A program made the position numbers and the translations under genes. Shown piece after piece: positions 33,875-40,158 of a DNA stretch of 64,000 nucleotides (position 1 is the first letter of the stretch; each line of letters begins with the position of its first letter). Location: positions 1 through 64,000 of the forward strand of contig NZ_VOBR01000038.1 in the NCBI RefSeq assembly GCF_007845675.1, given 5' to 3'. The stretch comes from Lentzea tibetensis (lineage in GTDB: Bacteria > Actinomycetota > Actinomycetes > Mycobacteriales > Pseudonocardiaceae). The notes under the pieces are model-generated. The model was given only the letters and a program-made list of their open reading frames with translations, was not told the DNA's origin and made no database searches.

Positions 33875-34284
33875 AACCCTTGCGCCTTCAGGAACTCAGC
33901 GCCGGGCTTCCAGTCATCCGCGATCTTGGAGATCACCCTGGTGATCTCGGGGAACCGCAGCCGGAGCTGGTTGGCGATCTCCGTGCCGATCCCCCACCGC
34001 CGCAGCTCCCTCGGCACGAGGAAGCACCCGACCACGGCCGTCCGCACGTCGGGATGCCCGAGCACGAGGTCGACGAACCCGATCGGCTTCCCCTGCGCTT
34101 CGGCGACCAGCAACCGCTTCTGCTCGAAGTCCACGCCGTCCGGCAGCGCGTAGTACAGACTCTGCACATCCCCAGGTCCGGACAGGTGCCCGGTGGCGGC
34201 CTGGAACCAGTCGTCGCACTCCGCAAAGAGCCTCAGCACTTGCGGTTCGTCCTGCGGGGTGAGGTCGCGGAGGGTCAAACGCAC
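33817..34284 (-). CDS. GNAT family N-acetyltransferase
   Basis: 155 residues. One GNAT domain: VGCFLVPRELRRWGIGTEIANQL contains the R/Q-x-x-G-x-G/A acetyl-CoA loop (RRWGIG), followed by FPEITRVISKIADDWKPGAEFLKAQGFQFDG. Start is a GTG at 34284 (RLTLRDLTPQDEPQVLRLF). Its 5' end lies 103 bp before the tRNA used by the integrative element. The acceptor is unknown. Confidence 0.78.
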   Translation of the reverse strand: MRLTLRDLTPQDEPQVLRLFAECDDWFQAATGHLSGPGDVQSLYYALPDGVDFEQKRLLVAEAQGKPIGFVDLVLGHPDVRTAVVGCFLVPRELRRWGIGTEIANQLRLRFPEITRVISKIADDWKPGAEFLKAQGFQFDGNRAVLEIAPRSSTE

Positions 34285-34386
34285 GGGCGCAGCCTATGTG
34301 GTGGGCCTCACGGACCCGCGCAAGGGCCGTTCGGCGTGATCGGTATCCTCCACACCGCAGCACGCACCTACCTGGTGCAGCCTCCG

Positions 34387-34464
34387 GGGGCGGTAGCTCA
34401 GCTGGTCAGAGCAGCGGACTCATAATCCGTCAGGTCGTGGGTTCGAGCCCCACCCGCCCCACCA
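34387..34464 (+). tRNA. tRNA with anticodon CAT (tRNA-Met or tRNA-Ile2), integration target
   Basis: Acceptor arms GGGGCGG (34387-34393) and CCGCCCC (34454-34460), discriminator A, and an encoded CCA at 34462-34464. The anticodon loop CTCATAA has CAT at 34421-34423. Elongator Met and lysidine-modified Ile2 tRNAs share this anticodon and cannot be told apart here. Its 3' 44 bp are repeated at 48740-48783, so this gene is the attachment site of the integrative element and was rebuilt at the left end. Confidence 0.95.
34418..34461 (+). other. attL, 44-bp core repeat in the tRNA 3' end
   Basis: Identical in all 44 positions to 48740-48783, running from the base 5' of the anticodon loop to the discriminator base. 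It marks the left junction of the element. Confidence 0.92.
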
Positions 34465-34511
34465 CTCTCACCAGCGTAAATAGCCTCTCACAAGATCGCC
34501 TTAAGATCCAC

Positions 34512-34530
34512 TGTCCATGTTGCTGTCCAT
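34512..34530 (+). promoter_or_regulatory. paired TGTCCAT sites, candidate integrase arm sites (left)
   Basis: TGTCCAT occurs at 34512-34518 and 34524-34530, 12 bp apart, in the leader of the integrase gene. The same pair with the same 12-bp spacing and orientation occurs at 48627-48645 next to attR. This symmetry across the attachment core is what arm-type integrase or Xis sites would show; not proven. Confidence 0.45.
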
Positions 34531-34554
34531 TGACAGCGGGGTGACCATGGGGTC

Positions 34555-35862
34555 ATGACCAGGGCAGACGGCACGGAGGAGCGCCGGACGCGAGGCAGCA
34601 TCCGGGCTCGTGGTAACTCGCTTCAGGTCCGCGTGTTCGCGGGCAAGGACCCTGTCACGGGCAAGGATGTCTACATCACCGAGTCGGTGAAGGGGACTGA
34701 CAAGGCCGCCTACAAGGCGGCCGACAAAGTCCAGACTCGACTGCTTGCTCAGGTAGACGCGCAGCGTGCGGCGAGCACCATCGTGACGTTTTCTTACGCC
34801 GTTGACGAGTGGCTACGCACCTCCGATCTGGAGGACAGCACTCGCGACGGCTACGTCGGCTACATCGAGCGAACCATTCGGCCTGTGCTGGGCGCTGTCC
34901 AGATCAGGAAGCTCACGGCGAGGATGCTCGAAAACCTGTACGCGGAGCTACGTCGGTGCCGCGTGCGCTGTAGCGGAAAGCCTTTTGTCGAGCACAAGGC
35001 TGAGGATGACCACGACTGTAAGGCGGCGAAGTGCAAGCCGCACAAATGCAGTCCGATGGCCGCATCTTCAGTGCGGCAGGTTCACTCCATCATCAGCGGC
35101 GTGCTCAACGCGGCCATGCGTTGGGACTGGATCACGAGCAACCCTGCCAAGGTGGCCCAGAAACCGAAGCAGAAGCCACCGCAGCCCGATCCGCCGTCGC
35201 CCACTGATGCTGCTCGTCTGGTCGAGGAAGCCTTCGTCATGGACGACGACTGGGGGACGTTGGTCTGGCTCGTCATGACCACGGGTGTCCGGCGCGGCGA
35301 GATATGCGCTCTCAAGTGGTCGAGGGTGAATCTTGAAGAGGGTGTCATCGAGATTCGCCGGAGCTACACGCTCCGCCGTGGGGTCGGCAAGGAGAAGGAC
35401 ACCAAGACCCATCAGATGCGCCGGATCGCTCTCGACACGGAAACAGTCGTCCTGCTCATCGAACACCGCCAGCGGTGCCGTGATCGCTTCGCAGAACTGG
35501 GCATCGACCTGACGGACGAGATGTACGTCTTCACCGGCGTTCGGAACGTTGATCCAACCGTGCCCTACTCGCCGCATGCGGTGTCGAGCCGGTACAAGGA
35601 CATGGCGGAGCGATTGGGCATCAAGACCCACATTCATGCCCTCCGGCACTACTCGGCGACTGAACTACTCACCGCAGGTGTCGACCTCCGTACTGTCGCC
35701 GGACGACTCGGCCACGGCGGGGGTGGAGCAACAACCCTCCGCGTTTACGCTGCTTGGGTGGCGGCATCCGACCGAAAGGCAGCCGAACTTCTCGGCTCAC
35801 GGATGCCGAAGCGTGGCCAGCGGAAGCTCGCAGAGCGCCCCAAGAAGAAATCAGCCGAGTAG
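34555..35862 (+). CDS. int: tyrosine recombinase/integrase
   Basis: 435 residues. An N-terminal AP2-like DNA-binding segment (GSIRARGNSLQVRVFAGKDPVTGKDVY), a core-binding SAM-like domain with an unusual Cys/His-rich insertion (CRVRCSGKPF, HDCKAAKCKPHKC), and the catalytic domain with Arg in TGVRRGEICALKW, Lys near KTHQMRRIALD, HALRHYSATELL (H-x-x-R-H) and the nucleophile in TLRVYAAW. It catalyses site-specific recombination at the tRNA. The Cys/His insertion may bind zinc. The stop overlaps the convergent regulator by 12 bp. Confidence 0.93.
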   Translation: MTRADGTEERRTRGSIRARGNSLQVRVFAGKDPVTGKDVYITESVKGTDKAAYKAADKVQTRLLAQVDAQRAASTIVTFSYAVDEWLRTSDLEDSTRDGYVGYIERTIRPVLGAVQIRKLTARMLENLYAELRRCRVRCSGKPFVEHKAEDDHDCKAAKCKPHKCSPMAASSVRQVHSIISGVLNAAMRWDWITSNPAKVAQKPKQKPPQPDPPSPTDAARLVEEAFVMDDDWGTLVWLVMTTGVRRGEICALKWSRVNLEEGVIEIRRSYTLRRGVGKEKDTKTHQMRRIALDTETVVLLIEHRQRCRDRFAELGIDLTDEMYVFTGVRNVDPTVPYSPHAVSSRYKDMAERLGIKTHIHALRHYSATELLTAGVDLRTVAGRLGHGGGGATTLRVYAAWVAASDRKAAELLGSRMPKRGQRKLAERPKKKSAE

Positions 35863-37017
35863 CGACACGAGACGCTTTCGCTGTCGCGCTGATCCAATTT
35901 GGGTTGCCAGTAGCCGCGCACGCTCCGCGTGTGCGGCTGCTTCGTCTTTCTGTCCGGTAATCGTCAGGACCTGAACGAGATCAACCCTTAGTGCGGTCTC
36001 TGCACGTGTGAATGTCGGATCAAGTCGGCTCAAGACGTCCGACAGGACGTCGATCGCTTCGCAGGTGCCGAGTCGAGCGAGTGCATTACCTCGCCACCGT
36101 GCCAGGTGGGTTGGGTCGAAGACCAGATATGGCGTCTCTGAGTTGTCGGCTGTCGTCGGCATCGAACGCAGCGCGTCATCAAATGCTCGCATACATACCT
36201 GGCTCTCGCCGTTCGCTGCGCAAGCTTCACCGTAGCCCGCGGTGAGCCATGAATAGAGCAGCTTCGGAACTCGTCCCTTCGCGATTGTGCACGCATAGTC
36301 GGTCAACTCGACTGCGGTGCGCGTCTCGCCGATATCGAGCAACACAACGGCTTGCCCTGCGCAAGCGTATGCCTCCAATGCGCATGAGCGTGCTTCCCGT
36401 GCTGCCATTCGTGCAGTGTTGTAGTGGTCCCACGAGTCACTGACGAAACCTTGGTCGAGAGACTGCCATCCGGCGAGTGCGGACGCGTCAACCAGAACTT
36501 CAGCGAGGCTCGATCGGGTCGTCTGATTCAGTACGTCGCGAAGCGCGTGTTCCATCTGGCCGATTTGTGCTCGTAGCTCGCCGAGCAGTGCTGACGCTCC
36601 CAAACGTCGGTCAATGACGCGCGTGATGTCGAGTTTCTGTCGAAGTAGAGCAACGGTGTGTGCATCGACGTTTCGCCCAGCGGCAATCCTCGCTTGTAGT
36701 CCGAGATCATCGTCGGCGAGAACCGGCCACTCTTGTGCCGATTTGTACACAGGCTCAAGCAGCCGCTCGATCGGCACGCTGAGCATTTCTTCGAGCAGGC
36801 GGCGCGTCGACTGACGGACCGGTCCGAGTGGCCGACCGTCTGCCCGAACGCCAGATGTGAGGCGGTGCACATGCCGAGCGCTGAGCGTGGCGTCCAGCTC
36901 ATGTTCACGGGCGTACTTCTCCGCCTGCTCACTGAACTCCTCTGCGGTCTGCCGTCGCTGCCGGAGCAGCTCGCCGAACAACGTTCCTGGCTGCCCGTTC
37001 TGAGGTGGGGAACCCAT
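35851..37017 (-). CDS. HTH-TPR regulator (copy A)
   Basis: 388 residues. An N-terminal region (TLFGELLRQRRQTAEEFSEQAEKYA...LSARHVHRLTSGVR) resembles an atypical Xre helix-turn-helix, followed by helical TPR-like repeats to the C-terminus (GQAVVLLDIGETRTAVELTDYA, DPTHLARWRGNALARLG). It is clearly paralogous to the 44821-45993 protein along the whole C-terminal 300 residues. A palindromic operator (37036-37051) overlaps its likely transcription start, and its -10 is TACACT (37054-37059 on this strand). It probably controls integration or transfer genes. GC content is lower than the backbone. Confidence 0.72.
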   Translation of the reverse strand: MGSPPQNGQPGTLFGELLRQRRQTAEEFSEQAEKYAREHELDATLSARHVHRLTSGVRADGRPLGPVRQSTRRLLEEMLSVPIERLLEPVYKSAQEWPVLADDDLGLQARIAAGRNVDAHTVALLRQKLDITRVIDRRLGASALLGELRAQIGQMEHALRDVLNQTTRSSLAEVLVDASALAGWQSLDQGFVSDSWDHYNTARMAAREARSCALEAYACAGQAVVLLDIGETRTAVELTDYACTIAKGRVPKLLYSWLTAGYGEACAANGESQVCMRAFDDALRSMPTTADNSETPYLVFDPTHLARWRGNALARLGTCEAIDVLSDVLSRLDPTFTRAETALRVDLVQVLTITGQKDEAAAHAERARLLATQIGSARQRKRLVSLLG

Positions 37018-37035
37018 CGGCGGACCTCTCCGTCG

Positions 37036-37051
37036 CTAATGTCAGCGCTGA
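37036..37051. promoter_or_regulatory. element-specific operator CTAATGTCAGCGCTGA
   Basis: 15 of 16 bases match 44270-44285, and the core AATGTCAGCGC recurs in inverted orientation at 44192-44203. It lies 19 bp upstream of the copy A regulator, over its predicted start of transcription. Interpreted as a repressor site shared by both ends of the element. Confidence 0.6.
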
Positions 37052-37107
37052 TGAGTGTAGGTCCTGAAAAGTCGCAATAGGTCTTTGTCAGGTCATTTAC
37101 ACCCGAT

Positions 37108-37521
37108 GTGCCGCCCGAGACGCTGATGTCTGCTGATCTGGTGCCTACGGAGGCGGTGAACGTCGTGGTGTGGGACGCAACAGGGATCGCGTTGTTCCTC
37201 GTATGGCTGGTGCTGCCACCGCTGTACGTCGTGGTGCTCGGCAGGTACTACGTCGGTCAGTGCGCCGAGGCCGCACAGCAGGCCGTCTGGACGCGTGAGG
37301 AACTGCGGCAGGTGCTGGGAGACCTGCGGGCCGTTGACGAGCCGCTGGGGCCTTCTGGGGATGGTTCTCCGGCGAGTTGGCCGTTAGTGCCGTGTGCGAG
37401 GGAGCGCCGTGCCGATGGTCTCCAGGAATCCAGCACCGCGCGCCGCCTGCCTCCTGCCCAGCCGCACGACATCCGGCTTGATCAGCCGCCGCTGACCGAC
37501 GCTCACTCACCTCGGAGTTGA
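37108..37521 (+). CDS. small single-pass membrane protein of the element
   Basis: Up to 137 residues; the start could also be ATG 37126 or GTG 37141. One transmembrane helix (IALFLVWLVLPPLYVVVLGRYYV) is followed by a helical cytoplasmic segment (CAEAAQQAVWTREELRQVLGDL) and a disordered, Pro/Arg-rich tail. No family recognised. It begins a run of seven short same-strand genes (37108-38854), most overlapping or abutting, which looks like an element-specific operon. Confidence 0.5.
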   Translation: MPPETLMSADLVPTEAVNVVVWDATGIALFLVWLVLPPLYVVVLGRYYVGQCAEAAQQAVWTREELRQVLGDLRAVDEPLGPSGDGSPASWPLVPCARERRADGLQESSTARRLPPAQPHDIRLDQPPLTDAHSPRS

Positions 37522-37525
37522 TCGC

Positions 37526-37771
37526 GTGTCTCAGGTACACGTCATGGTGGCCGCACCCGTGGTGCCACCGACTATTTCCTTGCCAGGTAAGGAAACAAAG
37601 GACGGTAGGGCCATTGCTGGACCACTGATGCCCGAACCGGCCCAGCTCTACGGCCTGATCTGCCTGGCCTTTGTGCGGCACGTCCCGCTGAGTGAGCGCT
37701 GTGTCCAGTGTCATGCGCCGTGGCCGTGCGAGCAGGTGCGTTTGGCGTACCGGTTGCGGGAGGGGTTTTAG
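37526..37771 (+). CDS. small Cys-rich hypothetical protein
   Basis: 81 residues from GTG 37526. The C-terminal third, ERCVQCHAPWPCEQVRLAYRLREGF read in parts, holds a C-x-x-C-x-x-x-x-x-C cluster of the type seen in small proteins of actinomycete integrative elements; a zinc knuckle is possible. The N-terminal half is Pro/Val-rich. It is separated by 2 bp from the next start. Function unknown. Confidence 0.5.
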   Translation: MSQVHVMVAAPVVPPTISLPGKETKDGRAIAGPLMPEPAQLYGLICLAFVRHVPLSERCVQCHAPWPCEQVRLAYRLREGF

Positions 37772-37773
37772 CC

Positions 37774-38160
37774 GTGATGCTGTCGCCGAAGCCGTCGCGT
37801 CTGGAGTTGGACCAGCGGAACGTGGTCTATGGCTACGTGCTCGCGCCGATACCGGATGAGCTGGAGATTGCCGCTCTGCACATGGAGATCGTGCACTTCT
37901 GTGCCAGCGCGGGTTACCGGTTGGAGCACGTGTTCACCGACCGGGAAGTGCCTGACGATGTGGTGGTGCGGCCTGGTTTCGCGGCGTTGCTGGAAGCGCT
38001 GGAACTGCCCGCCTCGCACGCCGTGGTGGTGCCGCACGTGGATCACATTTCGACGGACAACCGTGCCCGCGCCGAGTTGTACCGGCAGATCCGGCGCACT
38101 GCATCAGTGGTCATCGATGTGCACGACGAGCCTGACGACGTCAAGGCGGACGGGGCATGA
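37774..38160 (+). CDS. serine-recombinase N-terminal-like protein lacking the catalytic serine
   Basis: 128 residues. The layout follows the resolvase/invertase N-terminal domain: YGYVLAP at the position of Y-x-R-V-S, then EIVHFCASAGYRLEHVFTDREVPDD, VVRPGFAALLEAL and HAVVVPHVDHISTDNRARAELYRQI, matching the R-P-G-F and D-x-L-x-R regions. The catalytic Ser position is hydrophobic and the DNA-binding C-terminal part is missing, so it is not an active recombinase. GTG 37774 has GGGAGGGG 8 nt upstream. The stop overlaps the next ATG. Confidence 0.6.
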   Translation: MMLSPKPSRLELDQRNVVYGYVLAPIPDELEIAALHMEIVHFCASAGYRLEHVFTDREVPDDVVVRPGFAALLEALELPASHAVVVPHVDHISTDNRARAELYRQIRRTASVVIDVHDEPDDVKADGA

Positions 38161-38258
38161 CCGAGGCGGACTACCAGGTGTGGGGTGTGGTGCTGGCCGT
38201 GTTGGGCCTGATCGGTTTTGGTGTGGCCGTGGCGTACTGGCGGAAGGGCCGACCGTGA
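38157..38258 (+). CDS. 33-residue single-helix membrane peptide
   Basis: Starts at an ATG that overlaps the previous stop (ATGA) and ends in a TGA overlapping the next GTG (GTGA). The peptide MTEADYQVWGVVLAVLG then continues as one hydrophobic helix and ends WRKGRP, giving an N-out/positive-inside transmembrane topology. The two four-base overlaps argue that it is translated. Function unknown; small helices of this kind often modulate membrane complexes such as a translocase. Confidence 0.6.
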   Translation: MTEADYQVWGVVLAVLGLIGFGVAVAYWRKGRP

Positions 38259-38527
38259 CCAGGGAAGAGACCGCGTTCGTCATTGCTCTGTCCCAATTGG
38301 ACGAGACGCTACAGCGCTACGTGTTGCGGCTGGTGGGCGAGAAGTGGCCGGAGAAAGAGAAGCTCAGCGAGGTACTCGGCAAGATTGAGCACGATCTTGG
38401 CACCGAGATGGTGAACCTGGGCCGCTTGTTGCAGGATCGCGCGGCCGAACGGGGATACGTGGCTGCACAAGCCGACGACGTCGCCGACCCGCCAGCACGC
38501 GGCATCCTTGTGATCCCTGAGTTCTAG
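38255..38527 (+). CDS. small helical hypothetical protein
   Basis: 90 residues from GTG 38255, overlapping the membrane peptide stop. It is all-helical and charged (LDETLQRYVLRLVGEKWPEKEKLSEVLGKIEHDLG), with a short C-terminal strand (GILVIPEF). No family recognised. Part of the coupled small-gene run of the element. Confidence 0.5.
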   Translation: MTREETAFVIALSQLDETLQRYVLRLVGEKWPEKEKLSEVLGKIEHDLGTEMVNLGRLLQDRAAERGYVAAQADDVADPPARGILVIPEF

Positions 38528-38539
38528 GCGCACCGTGTC

Positions 38540-38854
38540 GTGGATCTGGCTACCAGGGGCGCGTTCGTCGTGCTCGGTCTCCTCGTCGCTGGTGTCCTCT
38601 GGTGGTACGTGGCCGACGAGTGTCGTCAGCGCAGGCGGGCACGGGCCGAGGTGTGGGCGCGGCAACAGGTATCACCCGATGAACCGCCCGATGAAGCCCA
38701 GCCGTCGCAGCGGCACTGGGCCTACGACACGGTGCCGCTCGATCTCCCGGCGACAGAGCAACTAGGCGAGCCGTCCGAATTGGTGCGGCCGTTCATCCGG
38801 GCGCAGGGCTACACCGATGTGTTCCCCCCCGGTGAGCGGCCCCCACCACCCTGA
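38540..38854 (+). CDS. small membrane-anchored hypothetical protein
   Basis: 104 residues from GTG 38540. One N-terminal transmembrane helix (GAFVVLGLLVAGVLWWYVA) followed by a basic stretch (CRQRRRARAEVW) and a Pro-rich cytoplasmic domain ending GERPPPP. Topology is N-out, C-in. It is the last gene of the 37108-38854 run; the protease gene follows after 74 bp. Confidence 0.5.
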   Translation: MDLATRGAFVVLGLLVAGVLWWYVADECRQRRRARAEVWARQQVSPDEPPDEAQPSQRHWAYDTVPLDLPATEQLGEPSELVRPFIRAQGYTDVFPPGERPPPP

Positions 38855-38928
38855 ACGACCGGACAGGTGAGTCCGGTTTTGTTGGCACACAACGAGAAGG
38901 GCTGCAATCAACCTTGAGAAGCAACATC

Positions 38929-39846
38929 ATGAGGCGCGCGGTTCGTGCTGCCTGCGTAGGTGCGGCGGTGCTGTTCGTCTCGGCGCCGATGACTGCGGTG
39001 GCGGCACCACCGCCACCGCCCGGTGACGAACACGGCCCGGTGAAGCCGTATGTCGTCGGCGGACGGGACGCCACGCAGGTCTACTCGTTCATGGCGTCGC
39101 TGCAACTGCCGGATGGTCGGCACTTCTGCGGTGGCTCGCTGATCGCCAAGCGGTGGGTGGTGAGCGCCGCGCACTGCATGGTCCGCGTGGTGCCGGGTGA
39201 GACCCGTGTGCGGGTCGGCTCGCTGGACCGTACGGCGGGCGGCAGTTTCGTGGGCGTCACGCGGGTCATCTCGCACCCGCAGTACGACCCGAACAAGCCG
39301 GGCTATGACATCGCGCTGATCGAACTCGATCAGGCGGTGCCGCAGCGGCCGATCCCGATCGCGCCGCGTGCGGGTGGGTCTGGCACTGACACGCGGATCA
39401 TGGGCTGGGGTGTCACCTGTGACCGTGATCTGGTGAACGACCCGACCTGCCGCCAGTCGCCGAAGGTGTTGCAGGAACTGGACACCGTGGTGGCCGACGA
39501 CGAGCGGTGTTCGTTCTTCGACCCGAAGCACGAGTTGTGCACGGCCTCGCGTGACGGTGAGGCGCGGATGGGGTGCTTCGGTGACTCCGGTGGGCCGCAG
39601 GTGCGCAAGATGTTCGGCCGCTGGTGGCTGGTCGGAGCCACTACCGGTGACGGTGACGATTCCGAGATGCGGCCTTACGTGTGCACCACCGGGCCGGACG
39701 GCAAGCCGGGGGTGGGTATCTGGCAGGACGTGCCCACCTACCGGGGCTGGATCACGGACACGATCTGGACCTGTGACGCCGTGGCCGGTGCGGAACTGCG
39801 GGCGCAGGTACGGGAAGCCGAGAGTCACGGTGTCGGCGTGAGCTGA
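38929..39846 (+). CDS. secreted trypsin-like serine protease (family S1)
   Basis: 305 residues. The signal peptide (RRAVRAACVGAAVLFVSAP...AVAAP) and a short propeptide end at YVVGGRDA, the normal V/I-V-G-G mature N-terminus. The catalytic triad is His in VSAAHC, Asp in YDIALIEL and Ser in GCFGDSGGP; several Cys pairs are kept. ATG 38929 has GAGAAG upstream (TTG 38914 is possible). It is carried by the element as cargo. Activation would follow cleavage before VVGG. It may degrade a competitor's or neighbour's surface proteins. Confidence 0.88.
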   Translation: MRRAVRAACVGAAVLFVSAPMTAVAAPPPPPGDEHGPVKPYVVGGRDATQVYSFMASLQLPDGRHFCGGSLIAKRWVVSAAHCMVRVVPGETRVRVGSLDRTAGGSFVGVTRVISHPQYDPNKPGYDIALIELDQAVPQRPIPIAPRAGGSGTDTRIMGWGVTCDRDLVNDPTCRQSPKVLQELDTVVADDERCSFFDPKHELCTASRDGEARMGCFGDSGGPQVRKMFGRWWLVGATTGDGDDSEMRPYVCTTGPDGKPGVGIWQDVPTYRGWITDTIWTCDAVAGAELRAQVREAESHGVGVS

Positions 39847-39922
39847 CGCCCGATCGTGGCTGAGTTCTGAGTTGTGAAGCCACCAGTCTCCGCGCTCCTC
39901 CGCTCGCGCGGTGACTGGATCT

Positions 39923-39960
39923 GGGAGCCGACGCGGCCCGCGACGCCCGCGTCGGCTCCC
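39923..39960. terminator. hairpin terminator after the protease gene
   Basis: Perfect 12-bp arms at 39923-39934 and 39949-39960 around a 14-nt loop, 76 bp downstream of the protease stop. Confidence 0.75.
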
Positions 39961-39976
39961 CCTTGTTGTGACGGGT

Positions 39977-40019
39977 GGCCGTGTGCCGCACCCCTCTCGG
40001 AAGGGCGCGGCACACGGCC
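39977..40019. terminator. second hairpin, facing the translocase gene
   Basis: 13-bp perfect arms (39977-39989 and 40007-40019) with a smaller CCCCT/AGGG complement inside the loop, followed by GTTTTCGG. Between convergent genes, so it can act on both strands. Confidence 0.75.
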
Positions 40020-40033
40020 GTTTTCGGGTGCTG

Positions 40034-40158
40034 GTGACGGGTTACCCGTCACGCGTCACACCCGTCACGGAGGCCCGTTCACACAGCTAGACGCCGGTTT
40101 CAGACCCGTCACACGGGGTGTGACGGGGTGACGGGTGTCTGGGACGGGGTGTGACGGG
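40034..40158. repeat. GTGACGGG repeat cluster, candidate transfer locus (clt)
   Basis: Seven exact copies of the octamer GTGACGGG or its complement lie here: forward at 40034, 40120, 40128 and 40151; reverse (CCCGTCAC) at 40045, 40061 and 40105. An eighth, forward, is at 39968. 40034-40052 is a 19-bp palindrome with arms GTGACGGGT/ACCCGTCAC. The cluster ends at the stop of the TraB/FtsK-like gene. TraB of conjugative streptomycete plasmids recognises clusters of 8-bp repeats (TRS) in clt; this cluster has the right unit length and position. A replication origin with iterons is the alternative. Confidence 0.65.

Noticed and set aside
37774-38160. Second active site-specific recombinase of the element
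   Set aside because: The catalytic serine and the DNA-binding domain are missing, so only a degenerate N-terminal-like fold is claimed.
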